Under the pieces are notes generated by a model, which was not told where the DNA came from, ran no database searches, and saw nothing but the letters and a program-made list of their open reading frames with translations. From Candidatus Dependentiae bacterium (lineage in GTDB: Bacteria > Babelota > Babeliae > Babelales > Babelaceae): a DNA stretch of 50,681 nucleotides. Shown here piece by piece: positions 35,979 to 45,187 of the stretch. Position numbers and translations under genes: made by a program. The stretch is taken from positions 1 through 50,681 of the forward strand of contig JACDHA010000009.1 of NCBI GenBank assembly GCA_013821315.1. Direction: 5' to 3'. Positions within the stretch are counted from its first letter, which is position 1; each line of letters starts with the position of its first letter.

Positions 35979-36449
35979 TTAAGCTGTTTTGTCGAGCTTC
36001 TTTTGACTATAACTATGAGCTAACCTACAATAAGCTCTTTCAACTACCTGGGGTTTAAAATAACAAAAACCAGCTACAACATATAATAGAGAACTAACAG
36101 TAGCGGCTTGATAGCTAGTAGAAGATGTAAGTTCTGTAACGTGTGTGATATAATCACCGTTAGGGTCTCGTATTAATTTAGTAGAAGTACCAATAATCTC
36201 ATTATATGTGTGATAACTAAAATAAGTAGTTATCAAAGCACTAGCTAGTGAGCATACACCAACAAGTTTTATTTTATTTTTACGCTCTTCACTTTCAAGG
36301 GCAGCTTTTCTTTGCTCTTGATCTAAAACAGTAATCTGATTAAACTGCGTAGTCTCTACGATTTTAGGTATCTGTTCGCTATTGGCATTAATACTACATG
36401 GATATACCATAGCTAAAGTTATTATACTAAAGAGCATTATTTGTTTCAT
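35979..36449 (-). CDS. Small exported membrane protein, tandem family member 4
   Basis: 156 aa. Signal peptide (about 1-22), then SEERKNKIKLVGVCSLAS into hydrophobic helix 1, a DPNGDY loop, SYQAATVSSLLYVVAGFCYFK helix 2 region (shortened here), and a basic tail. First gene of the cluster in the direction of transcription. Function unknown. Confidence 0.7.
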   Translation of the reverse strand: MKQIMLFSIITLAMVYPCSINANSEQIPKIVETTQFNQITVLDQEQRKAALESEERKNKIKLVGVCSLASALITTYFSYHTYNEIIGTSTKLIRDPNGDYITHVTELTSSTSYQAATVSSLLYVVAGFCYFKPQVVERAYCRLAHSYSQKKLDKTA

Positions 36450-36546
36450 AAGTAGGCCTTTATAAACGTGTGTGTTATAATTATTTGGTATTTCAGTATA
36501 ACTTAATTAACTGTAAATTAAAGGTTTACTACATAGGATTCTCAAT

Positions 36547-37293
36547 ATGGCAAATAAACACAATCGCTTAAGCTCATTGATATATTTTTCATTACCTTCA
36601 GTTATTCTAAGCTCTATCTTCTGGGGATTTAGCATGCAATTATCTAACAATTACAACACTCCTATCTCTGGCACCATTATTATCCTTAACGGCCCCTCAG
36701 CATCAGGCAAATCGTCATTACAAAAAAAACTCCAAGAGTTATACGCTGAGCTTTATTTAAAAGTAGGCATCGATGACCTTTTTGTTAACTTGTTACCTGC
36801 TCGCTATATTACCAGTCCTGTTCCTCATCAAACACCTGAAACTATGGTTATGAAAGGAACTTCATCGAAAGACAGCGAAGGCAATCCAGTTTTTAGCCTT
36901 GAAATAGGGACTCTTGGTCAAAAAGCAATAGCTGGAATGCATGCAGCTATAGGAGCTTATGCCCGTGCGGGGAACAATGTTATTGTTGATTATATTTTGT
37001 ATTATCCAGAATGGACAGCGCAATTAGTACATAATTTACGGGGCCTACGCGTATACATGATTGGCATTAAGCCAACATTGTCAGCAATTGAGCAACGTGA
37101 AAAGTCACGAGGTACCACGCCACTGGGGCATGCGCGTAGCCATTATGCTACTGTGCATCAAGGTATGATCTATGATCTTGAGCTTGATACAACTGCTATG
37201 ACCGTTGAGCAAGCAGCGCTAAAAGTTCAAGAATTTATTAAAAATAATTCAGAACCAAAAGCATTTAAAGCACTAAGCGAAAAAGCCGCTTAA
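36547..37293 (+). CDS. Chloramphenicol-phosphotransferase-like P-loop kinase with hydrophobic N-terminus
   Basis: 248 aa. Walker A GPSASGKSS (49-57), the CPT-type acidic/lid region GNNVIVDYILYYPEW, REKSRGTTPLGHAR and a terminal VH...YDLELDTT block place it in the CPT family (PF07931). Residues 10-30 form a hydrophobic segment, absent from cytosolic CPT. ATG 36547 has AGGA eight bases upstream. An internal ATG 36634 (residue 30, after GGGG) would give a soluble enzyme. Substrate unknown; chloramphenicol resistance should not be assumed. Confidence 0.75.
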   Translation: MANKHNRLSSLIYFSLPSVILSSIFWGFSMQLSNNYNTPISGTIIILNGPSASGKSSLQKKLQELYAELYLKVGIDDLFVNLLPARYITSPVPHQTPETMVMKGTSSKDSEGNPVFSLEIGTLGQKAIAGMHAAIGAYARAGNNVIVDYILYYPEWTAQLVHNLRGLRVYMIGIKPTLSAIEQREKSRGTTPLGHARSHYATVHQGMIYDLELDTTAMTVEQAALKVQEFIKNNSEPKAFKALSEKAA

Positions 37294-37306
37294 GTAAAAT
37301 TAGCAT

Positions 37307-37376
37307 AAAGAGTCTCGATTACGTAACATCTATCATGTGGAGTGCTTATGTGATCGAGACTCTTTTATTGTATACT
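37307..37376. terminator. Terminator between the CPT-like kinase and metG
   Basis: AAAGAGTCTCGAT and ATCGAGACTCTTTT arms enclosing about 40 nt with weaker internal pairing (ACAT/ATGT), between convergent genes. The loop is unusually large. Confidence 0.65.
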
Positions 37377-39330
37377 ATTTTAAACGTGTTCCATTAGGTA
37401 CTGAGTATTCTACTGTAGCACGTGTTAATTTTTTTTCAGCATTTTCTGCAAGCAGCATCATACCTTGGGATTCGTTACCCATAAGTTTACGCGGCTCGAG
37501 ATTGTACACAAATATACTCTGTTTATTGAGTAATTCTTCAGGCGTAAAATGTTGTCTAATACCTGAAAGTATTTGGCGTATACCATACGAGCCAAAATTA
37601 ACTTGTAGTTTATAAAGCTTATCTGATTTTGCTACCTCTTCACACTGCTCAATAGTGCCTATAAGTAACATAATTTTAGCAAAGTCATCTATAGTAATAG
37701 AATTTACCGCTGGTAGCTCTACTGCAAGAGGCTGCACTGGTGTAGCTGTTTCTTGTTGCTCAGTAGCTATTTTTTCAGGCTGATGTTTTTCAAACAAATT
37801 ATCAATTTTATGTAACATAAATTTTTTATTCCAAGGGTTAGAGGTTAAATCTGCTACCATATCGTTACCAGGCGCTAAAGTTACACCAATACTGGTTAAT
37901 AACTCGGCCATTTTGTTTGGTAGCACAGGAGACAATAAAATACCAATGGCTTCTAAGCTATGGCAGGTAGCTGAAAGTATTTGCTCAAAGCGCGCTCTAT
38001 CAGTTTTAATAACCTTCCACGGCTCTTGTTCATGAAAGTAACCATTTACGTCATTAATAAACTTCCATAAACTATTAAGAGCACGATAAAAATACCCTTC
38101 TTGCATATCTAGAGCAAACAACTCAAGCATGCTATAACAACTAGCACGCAAGGCAAGTTCTTTAGTATCCCAACTTTGCGGTGCGTTTACTTTATAAGCA
38201 TCAAATTTATGTGCTAATGTTACCATACGGTTAAGCAAGTTACCCAGATCGTTAGCTAAATCGGAAGTGATACGTTGCTCCAGATCTTCAATACTAAATT
38301 CAGCATCTTGTGTAATTGCCATATGACGCGTTAGATAATACCGTATAGGCTCGGCACCATACGTATCAAGAAGCACCTGTGGATCAACTGCATTACCTAA
38401 TGATTTAGACATTTTTTGATTATTGACTTTAATCCAGCCATGTACCAGTAATTTTTTAGGCAATTCTAATCCTGAAGCCATTAAAAAAGCTGGCCAATAG
38501 ACCGCATGAAAACGCACTATATCTTTGCCCATTACTTGCATATCAGCTGGCCACCAATACGTAAGCTCTTCTTGACGTGCTGGATTACCATATCCTATAG
38601 CAGTAATATAATTATTAAGCGCATCAGCCCACACATAGGTTACATGCTTGGTATCTTCAGGAAAAGGGATACCCCAGCTTACGGTAGTACGAGAAATACT
38701 TAAATCTCTCAGACCGCCTTTTACAAAGCTGATTACTTCGTTAAAACGCTCACGTGGTGTAATAAAATCAGGGTTCTCTTTATAAAATTTGAGTAATTTA
38801 TCTTGATACTCTGATAACTTAAAAAAATACGATTCCTCTGAAACTGCTGCAGTTGCACGACTACATGAAGGGCAAACCGGCTCTTGCTCATTCTCTTGTA
38901 ATGAAGCATCTTTTTCAGTTACAAATGTTTCGCATGGCGTACAATAATAACCGGTATAATAAGATTTATAAATAGCACCGCTTTCTTGTAACCTTTTGAG
39001 CCATTCTTGCACTGCTTTAACATGAGCTGTATCAGTAGTTCTTATAAACTCGTTATACTCAATTTCGTATTTATGCCACATGTCTTTATAGTTATCGATA
39101 AAACTATCGACAAATTCTTGTGGCTGTTTACCAGCCTTAGCTGCAGCTTCAGCTACCTTTTGGCCATGCTCATCAGTTCCTGTTAAAAAAAAGGTGTTAT
39201 AACCACGCAGCTTATGCCAACGAGCAGCTACATCAGCAAGTAAAGTAGAATACAGTGAGCCTAAATGAGGCTTAGCAGTCACATAATAAATAGGCGTCGT
39301 TACATAAAATTTTTTCTTTGAATCAATCAT
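37375..39330 (-). CDS. metG: Methionyl-tRNA synthetase
   Basis: About 651 aa class I synthetase. HIGH-like HLGS in PHLGSLYSTLLADV, a CTPC/CPSC zinc knuckle insert, KMSKS in NQKMSKSLGN, and a C-terminal EMAP/Trbp111-type tRNA-binding domain (about the last 105 residues, from ITIDDFAKIMLLIGTIEQC). ATG 39330 (MIDSKKKFYVTTPIYY) is chosen because the catalytic domain begins directly after it. The frame is open for 54 more codons upstream, but these resemble no MetRS extension. Confidence 0.95.
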   Translation of the reverse strand: MIDSKKKFYVTTPIYYVTAKPHLGSLYSTLLADVAARWHKLRGYNTFFLTGTDEHGQKVAEAAAKAGKQPQEFVDSFIDNYKDMWHKYEIEYNEFIRTTDTAHVKAVQEWLKRLQESGAIYKSYYTGYYCTPCETFVTEKDASLQENEQEPVCPSCSRATAAVSEESYFFKLSEYQDKLLKFYKENPDFITPRERFNEVISFVKGGLRDLSISRTTVSWGIPFPEDTKHVTYVWADALNNYITAIGYGNPARQEELTYWWPADMQVMGKDIVRFHAVYWPAFLMASGLELPKKLLVHGWIKVNNQKMSKSLGNAVDPQVLLDTYGAEPIRYYLTRHMAITQDAEFSIEDLEQRITSDLANDLGNLLNRMVTLAHKFDAYKVNAPQSWDTKELALRASCYSMLELFALDMQEGYFYRALNSLWKFINDVNGYFHEQEPWKVIKTDRARFEQILSATCHSLEAIGILLSPVLPNKMAELLTSIGVTLAPGNDMVADLTSNPWNKKFMLHKIDNLFEKHQPEKIATEQQETATPVQPLAVELPAVNSITIDDFAKIMLLIGTIEQCEEVAKSDKLYKLQVNFGSYGIRQILSGIRQHFTPEELLNKQSIFVYNLEPRKLMGNESQGMMLLAENAEKKLTRATVEYSVPNGTRLK

Positions 39331-39504
39331 AAACCACATATAGAGTAAAAGTGAAAATCTTATTTTGCATAGTATTAGCATAGCAGAATGGAGCTTTTTT
39401 GTTAATGCGCTAGCATTACCGAGCTTATGAATTGCCAAAATTTTAATTAAGGTTACAATTATATTAAATAACTTATACTTAATAATTTTCACTTAAGAAA
39501 AATA

Positions 39505-40392
39505 ATGATAAAAAAATATAGTGCACTTGCTCTTTTTGCTTTTGGCAGCCTTTATGCTGGTGGTAATATTACAGATGTTATATCCTCAACTAATAATCAT
39601 ACACCTATTTCAAAACTGGACCTTATAAGTGCTGTTAGTGTAGCAAATCTTAGCAAAATAAATGACTTACTAGCATCTGGGTTAGATTTAAAAGAGTTAG
39701 AAAGTTATTTGTTCTCCGTTATAATTGACAAGTGTATACATGTGTTTAAGACGCCATTAGATACTATTATAGTAGCGCTAGAATGTTTATCAGACAAAGG
39801 CCTTCAAATAGATAAATGTTTATTGCCTCATGGGTGTATATTTATAATACATGAAATTTTATTGAAAGCATCAGAAGGCAAGAAAACAAAACTATGCCAT
39901 GACTTACTTACTTCTTTATTAGCTAACGTTAATAACCGTTTGTTTTATTGCGTATTACAAAAAACTAATCCCAACCTTATTCATCAAATACTTAATGTAG
40001 CACTCAGCGTAGGCTACTTAAAATCTGTTATTTTACTGTGCTCATTACTAGATTCTAAAGCCTATAGCACTCTGTTTGCTAATACACTCTTAAATCAAAC
40101 CCCTATACCCAACAAAACACGTATTTTTATTATTAATGTACTCAATAAAAATCTTGATTACGCACTTTCTGAGTATAGCTCACAACAAAATCGTCGCAAG
40201 CAATATAAAAAATATCTTGAGCATAATAGAGCAACTTTAACAAAAATTTTAAAGTGGTCAGAAAGGCTTAATGATTCCAACTTAGTTCAGCACATTGTTG
40301 AGTTAAGTTTACCTAGTAAGCCTCTCTATATTCAAAAAATGCCAGAACTTGTAAACCAAATAAATTTGGACTGCGTAATTCTGGGTATTTAA
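39505..40392 (+). CDS. Secreted ankyrin-like protein with shared C-terminal module
   Basis: 295 aa. Signal peptide (about 1-18, ending SLYAGG), one recognisable ankyrin-like hairpin (DLISAVSVANLSKINDLLASG), then helical repeats too diverged to assign. The C-terminus (about 220-285) has the module seen in the next two secreted proteins: a basic helix, then LVQHIVELSLPSK. Divergent from metG. Candidate host-interaction protein (inference). Confidence 0.65.
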   Translation: MIKKYSALALFAFGSLYAGGNITDVISSTNNHTPISKLDLISAVSVANLSKINDLLASGLDLKELESYLFSVIIDKCIHVFKTPLDTIIVALECLSDKGLQIDKCLLPHGCIFIIHEILLKASEGKKTKLCHDLLTSLLANVNNRLFYCVLQKTNPNLIHQILNVALSVGYLKSVILLCSLLDSKAYSTLFANTLLNQTPIPNKTRIFIINVLNKNLDYALSEYSSQQNRRKQYKKYLEHNRATLTKILKWSERLNDSNLVQHIVELSLPSKPLYIQKMPELVNQINLDCVILGI

Positions 40393-40456
40393 ATTGAACG
40401 TACAATTAAAAGACAAAAGGCATACTTAGTTAAGCCTTTGCTGTAAGCCAGTCTGT

Positions 40457-40692
40457 TTATTTATTTTTATGCGAAAGTTGCACTTGTAAACCCAAAACAC
40501 CAAATAGCGTTGTGATATTATTCCAACGGGGGTTGCCTTAGCTGAAAGCATACGATACAGATTTTGTCTACTTAGTTGTGCTTCTTGTGCTATAGCAGAC
40601 ATATCACCACCTTGCGCTTTTAATACATTTTTGAGAGCTAACAGCAAAACCCGCGGATCTGGGTCAACCAACGCTTCATTAAGATAACTTCA
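40457..40692 (-). pseudogene. Decayed HTH antitoxin-like (addiction-module) gene
   Basis: Read continuously, the minus strand encodes SYLNEALVDPDPRVLLLAL, an HTH (MSAIAQEAQLSRQNLYRMLS) and then, only after a one-base shift near 40547, GNPRWNNITTLFGVLGLQV with a stop at 40457. This is the normal ending of HigA-like addiction-module antidotes. The uncorrected frame instead runs on as KATPVGIISQRY to 40426. The expected N-terminus is cut by a stop codon just before SYLNEAL and no good start exists. No toxin gene is adjacent. Confidence 0.7.
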
Positions 40693-40806
40693 ATGTCCAT
40701 AAGCCAATTGCAACTTATATGAGACACTCTGTCAATAGTGGCGCTGTACGCTCTTTACATTACGCATAAAACACAGAGATCTATTTATCAATAAATAATA
40801 TATTGG
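40693..40806. other. Intergenic spacer with an inverted repeat near the ankyrin promoter
   Basis: TTTATCAA (about 40780) and TTGATAAA (about 40807) form an 8-nt inverted repeat whose right arm overlaps the -35 box of the following promoter. It may be a regulator site. No gene seen. Confidence 0.4.
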
Positions 40807-40834
40807 TTGATAAAATTTTAATTATTGCTATAAT
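40807..40834 (+). promoter_or_regulatory. Promoter of the ankyrin gene at 40.9 kb
   Basis: TTGATA (40807-40812), a 16-bp spacer and perfect TATAAT (40829-40834), about 88 bp before the ATG, leaving an AT-rich 5' leader. Confidence 0.65.
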
Positions 40835-40921
40835 TATTTAATATAATATAAATTTAGCGTTTTATATTCAGGAAAAATAATTTAAAAGTTTAATTTAATA
40901 AAAAGTCAAAGAAAGCATATC

Positions 40922-42166
40922 ATGGAAAAAGCATATTTTTTGTTTAGCCTACTTCTTACTAGTAGTCTTTATGCTAGCTATAAAGAATCTGAGTATGATC
41001 AAGATACCGTACAAGAAAAGCTCTATAATCCTTTTAGTCTGCAGGCTCTTTGTCTTAGTACACTAGCAAAAAATATAAATAGCTCTTCACCCCAGTTAAA
41101 TCTTCTAGCGCAATCACCAGAATTACAAGAACAACTTAGGCTTCCTACTCAAGCTGATCGTAAGGCCGCAGACAGCAATCATGTTGAAATTGCTGAATTA
41201 TTGATAAAACATGGTGCTGATGAAATAAATAAAGCAGGCAATCAAGCTATCGCCTCTGGCCATATTGATATAGTAAAGCTTTTTATGGAATACGGTTTTC
41301 AAATTAAATCTGAGCATCTAATAATTGCTGCTTCTGGATACTGTAGTACGGACAAAGCTCTACCAATGCTAGAATTCTTACTTAGTTATGACTTAGATAT
41401 AAACTATGAAAACTATCGCAATGAGGGGGCTTTATATGCGGCGACATATGATTTGCAGCGTAAAGATAGCTACCCAGTTGCAAAATTCCTTCTTGATAGA
41501 AATGCTCTGCCTAACGGAATTAGTGGTTTAAGTTACGATGCCTTATCCAATTCAATTTCAAAACAAGACACACAAACAGCATTGTTGCTACTTGATAGAG
41601 GAGCTAAAAATAGATTAGCAGGTTATGCAGATTATTATAGTAGATCACCTTTAGCCCTTGCACTTAAATATAACAATATACAACTTATAGAACGGCTTTT
41701 AGCTTCTGGATTTAATGGAGAAAAGCTAAATGATCATCGTCATGAAGAACTTGTGTTAAATGCGTTAAGAGAGAATAAAATAGACCTAGCTTGCGTTTTT
41801 CTTAAACATAAAAAAATAGTCAGCTATAAGTCACCTGAAGAGATCTTAAAAGAAAATATAGATAAAAACAGTTTGAGACTCACTGCATGTATCTGCCAAC
41901 ATCTTGATCAAAATGCTATCAATAATCTTCGTTTAAGGTTACCACATTATATTTATACAGATAAGAAATATAATGCATTAGCACTTTTTATAACAGATAT
42001 GCATGAAAGTAATTTTTTGTTTGCTGTAGCTCAGTATAAATCTAGATTAGCGCGCAATAGACAAAAGGTTACAAAAATGCTGCAAGCAAGTGGCCAAATA
42101 ACCGATCCAAATGTTATTAACAGCATAGTTTGGCTAACTTTACCTAATGAGTTAAGTGATTTTTAA
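40922..42166 (+). CDS. Secreted ankyrin-repeat protein with shared C-terminal module
   Basis: 414 aa. Signal peptide (about 1-18). Ankyrin repeats run through about 75-320, clearest in HVEIAELLIKHGADEIN, HIDIVKLFMEYGF and NNIQLIERLLASGFNGEKL. The last ~45 residues (AVAQYKSRLARNRQKVTKML, then NSIVWLTLPNEL) match the C-terminal module of its neighbours. Ankyrin stacks bind proteins; export suggests a host target, which is inferred. Confidence 0.82.
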   Translation: MEKAYFLFSLLLTSSLYASYKESEYDQDTVQEKLYNPFSLQALCLSTLAKNINSSSPQLNLLAQSPELQEQLRLPTQADRKAADSNHVEIAELLIKHGADEINKAGNQAIASGHIDIVKLFMEYGFQIKSEHLIIAASGYCSTDKALPMLEFLLSYDLDINYENYRNEGALYAATYDLQRKDSYPVAKFLLDRNALPNGISGLSYDALSNSISKQDTQTALLLLDRGAKNRLAGYADYYSRSPLALALKYNNIQLIERLLASGFNGEKLNDHRHEELVLNALRENKIDLACVFLKHKKIVSYKSPEEILKENIDKNSLRLTACICQHLDQNAINNLRLRLPHYIYTDKKYNALALFITDMHESNFLFAVAQYKSRLARNRQKVTKMLQASGQITDPNVINSIVWLTLPNELSDF

Positions 42167-42211
42167 ATAACATTACTTTAACAAAAAATTATATACCTAC
42201 CTGGAAATACT

Positions 42212-43213
42212 ATGCAAAAGATTTTATATGCACTTATGATGCTTATCCCCTGGACAATTAATGGTCAGTTTAGTCAAGCTGAAAAGAATGCTCTTGAAAC
42301 AACAAATCAAAAACTTCAACCTACAAGAGATTTAATAAAAAAGCACTATAAAATGGACTACAAAGGATTTTATAAATATACTGCTCTCGTGGAAGATTTT
42401 ATTATAAAAGAATGCAAAGACATGCGGCCTTTTGCTCTTTCCTGGTTTTGTAGTGATCTACTTATAGATGCCATTAGATATGGTTCTTTAGAAACGGTTA
42501 TGCTTTTGGTAGATAAATACCATGCAGAAATAGAAGTGAATTATAGCGTTGCTATAGCTCTGGCAGAAGAGTCAGGCGATAAAAAGCTTATTGACTTTTT
42601 ATATTCTAAAATGTTTCATCATCAGCCTTTTCTTAAAGAGAGATTAATGCATGCTCTTGAAAATAATAACATGGAAAGATTTAAAACTATAATAACACTC
42701 TATCGTGTACACCCTTATACGCAACAACCTGTAAGTATTAAAGAACTAGGTATTTTGCACTATAATAGCATTACAGCAGTATCAGCTATTTTATTTTACT
42801 GCAAGCCCACAAAAGAGGAACTTACTCAAGTAGCTGATACTATAGAAAATTGCAGTTCACCCTGTACTCAAGATATGTTTATACAAACCACACTAAAAAG
42901 TAGTCTTTATAAAGCAATTGAAAAATACAGTCGCAATCTTTTAAAAAAACGAGCTCAGGTAATTAATTTACTTAAAGAAAAAACTGAACAGTATAGCCTT
43001 AGTGTAAGCATACAAAATGCTATTGCCAACTATGTTGTTCCAAACCATTTAGACAGTGCTGCACTTACTGCTTTTGAACAACATAAAAACGCTATTGTTA
43101 AAAAACGGGCTCAAGCTGTTGCTCTATTACAAAGCTCCACTCCAGAACTCGATCATAATATATGTCATTACATAGCACTACTAACAGTACCTACCAAATT
43201 AATAATTGGCTAA
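42212..43213 (+). CDS. Secreted ankyrin-like protein with two copies of the C-terminal module
   Basis: 333 aa. Signal peptide (about 1-18). Diverged ankyrin-like hairpins lie at about 85-150 (LIDAIRYGSLETVMLLVDKY and a second repeat). The C-terminus carries the module twice: IEKYSRNLLKKRAQVINLL with IANYVVPNHL, then FEQHKNAIVKKRAQAVALL with IALLTVPTKL. It lies 45 bp after the preceding ankyrin gene and is probably cotranscribed. Confidence 0.75.
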   Translation: MQKILYALMMLIPWTINGQFSQAEKNALETTNQKLQPTRDLIKKHYKMDYKGFYKYTALVEDFIIKECKDMRPFALSWFCSDLLIDAIRYGSLETVMLLVDKYHAEIEVNYSVAIALAEESGDKKLIDFLYSKMFHHQPFLKERLMHALENNNMERFKTIITLYRVHPYTQQPVSIKELGILHYNSITAVSAILFYCKPTKEELTQVADTIENCSSPCTQDMFIQTTLKSSLYKAIEKYSRNLLKKRAQVINLLKEKTEQYSLSVSIQNAIANYVVPNHLDSAALTAFEQHKNAIVKKRAQAVALLQSSTPELDHNICHYIALLTVPTKLIIG

Positions 43214-43268
43214 CTTATATTTTATATAGTACCTGGAGCGTAAGCTACTAAAGCTTTTTACTCTTAAT

Positions 43269-44378
43269 TTAAGATTTTACCGTTACCCACAGATCTTGAA
43301 GAGTTTGCGGTGTTATAGGTGCTTTAAAGTAATCGTACCTAAAAAAGTCAAACTGTTTAAATTCTTCAGGTGATAAGGTAAGCAGCTTGCGTACAGAGTC
43401 AGTTAATTGTAATCGAGGTAAAACGTCTGTAGTTACAGGAAAAAAAGCAAACGTCTTAAACTGATGTTCTACTGTTTCAGGTTTGTACATAAAGTTTATA
43501 AACTTATATACCAAATCTTGTTTAGTGGTACCTACAGGCAATGCTAGACTTTCTACAGTTACCAAAGAACCCTCTTTGGGAACTATAAAATCTATATTGG
43601 TATACTCTTTCATACTACGCCAGATATAAGAACTTGAAGCAACTGCTACTTGAGCATTTTTGGTAACAATCATATAGTCAGCCCTAAAGTCAGCATATGC
43701 CTCAACCCACTTTTTTTGTGTAAGCAGAAGAGCTTTTATTTGCTCAAGCTTAGCCTGATCTATATCGTTAAGCGACTGGAACAAATAAAATGCCGCGAGC
43801 GGTATAGCAACAAGTGGATCGTTAATCATAACTATTTTAGACTTAATAAGAGACTTATCAAAAACAAGCCCCCACGTGGCCTGAGACGCGTCTTGAGAAT
43901 TAATGCCCGCCTTATCTATACCTAAACCAAAAACTGCCCACTCAAAGGGTATAGAGTAGTTATTTTCTGGATCAAAGTAATGGTTAAGCAACGTTTTATT
44001 TAAAGCAGAATAAAAATCAAGTTTAGATTTATCAATTTTTTGTAGCAAATTTTCGCGACGTAGTACATTAACGGTATAATCACTTGGTACAATAAGATCG
44101 TAGCCCCTGCCGCCTGTGGCTTTAAGTTTAACTAACAGTTCTTCGTTGCTTTCATAATAACTAAAATTAACTTTTATGCCCGTCTCTTTTTCAAATTTTG
44201 CAATATACTGGGTATCAAAAAGACCTGACCAAGAGAACACGTTAATTGATTGTGCTTGCAAGCGCCATGAAAGCAGAGTCGGTAAATAGAGAAAAAGCAC
44301 TATAAGACCGACCCAACAGGCGAGCATTAAAATACGTATAAACACTGTTTTGTTAGTCTGTTGTTGTGGTAGTAGCAT
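43269..44378 (-). CDS. potD: Polyamine ABC transporter substrate-binding protein (PotD-like)
   Basis: 369 aa. N-terminal hydrophobic anchor (about 13-35, no lipobox), then a periplasmic-binding fold starting INVFSWSGLFDTQYIAKFEKETGI with GYDLIVPSDYTVNVLRREN, typical of PotD/PotF. It binds spermidine/putrescine for the PotABC importer. Last gene of the operon, two bases after potC. The anchor instead of a lipoprotein signal is unusual for a Gram-negative. Confidence 0.9.
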   Translation of the reverse strand: MLLPQQQTNKTVFIRILMLACWVGLIVLFLYLPTLLSWRLQAQSINVFSWSGLFDTQYIAKFEKETGIKVNFSYYESNEELLVKLKATGGRGYDLIVPSDYTVNVLRRENLLQKIDKSKLDFYSALNKTLLNHYFDPENNYSIPFEWAVFGLGIDKAGINSQDASQATWGLVFDKSLIKSKIVMINDPLVAIPLAAFYLFQSLNDIDQAKLEQIKALLLTQKKWVEAYADFRADYMIVTKNAQVAVASSSYIWRSMKEYTNIDFIVPKEGSLVTVESLALPVGTTKQDLVYKFINFMYKPETVEHQFKTFAFFPVTTDVLPRLQLTDSVRKLLTLSPEEFKQFDFFRYDYFKAPITPQTLQDLWVTVKS

Positions 44379-44380
44379 AG

Positions 44381-45169
44381 TTAAAATATTTTCGTTCGAG
44401 CATTAAAAGAGCAAAAGATTATTACAAGTAAACTGGTCAAAGCAAGAAGCACTGTAGAGAGCGCGTTAACAACAGGAGATACTCCTGAACGGATCATACT
44501 AAAAATATACAAAGAAAGCGTTTGAGCTTCACTTCCTGCACAAAAAAATGAAAGTAAAAAATCGTCAAACGACAAAATAAATACAAGAAGGCCACCCGCT
44601 ATTAAAGCAGGCTTAAGTAACGGTAAAGTAATTTTAAAAAACGTTTGTGTTTGAGTTGCACCTAAATCAAGCGATGACTCTACTATACGATTATCAAGCT
44701 CTACAAAACGTGTATACACAATAGGTACCGCGTATCCTAAGCCGAGTACTGTATGAGCTACAATAAGCGTAGGGATACCTAACGGCACTGAAAACATAGA
44801 AAGCAAACTCAAAAGACCCACTGCTAATACTATTTCTGGTATTATAACGTTACCATAAAAAAGTGTAAGAAATCTTGAAAGATTATTGCCCATAACATGA
44901 TAGTAAATCAACCCAACTGACATCGCAAGGCTTAAAAATGTTGCCGATAGTGATACAATAAGCGAATTAGAGAAAGCATGCCAGATTTCTGAAGACGAAA
45001 AAAGATCATAATACCATTTAAGCGAAAAACCACTCCACGGAGCGGGAAATGAAGCATTATTAAAAGAAAAAACCACCAGTATAATAATAGGTATATATAA
45101 AAGAAGATACATACTGGTTATAAAAGCAGTAAAACCTACTTGGCCCAGCCAGCGTCTTTTTAATTCCAT
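44381..45169 (-). CDS. potC: Polyamine ABC transporter permease PotC
   Basis: 262 aa with six membrane segments. The binding-protein-dependent transport EAA loop is present as VESSLDLGATQTQTFFKITLPLLKP (given in part: ESSLDLGATQTQTFFKI). NNASFPAPWSGFSLKWYYDL matches PotC. It pairs with PotB. Confidence 0.92.
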   Translation of the reverse strand: MELKRRWLGQVGFTAFITSMYLLLYIPIIILVVFSFNNASFPAPWSGFSLKWYYDLFSSSEIWHAFSNSLIVSLSATFLSLAMSVGLIYYHVMGNNLSRFLTLFYGNVIIPEIVLAVGLLSLLSMFSVPLGIPTLIVAHTVLGLGYAVPIVYTRFVELDNRIVESSLDLGATQTQTFFKITLPLLKPALIAGGLLVFILSFDDFLLSFFCAGSEAQTLSLYIFSMIRSGVSPVVNALSTVLLALTSLLVIIFCSFNARTKIF

Positions 45170-45187
45170 ACTGATACCTCTTTTTAT

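Noticed and set aside
36547-37293. Chloramphenicol resistance determinant
   Set aside because: Family motifs alone do not show the substrate, and the N-terminal hydrophobic segment is unlike known resistance enzymes.
39331-39492. 54-residue N-terminal extension of MetRS
   Set aside because: It resembles translated intergenic AT-rich sequence; the catalytic fold starts right after ATG 39330.
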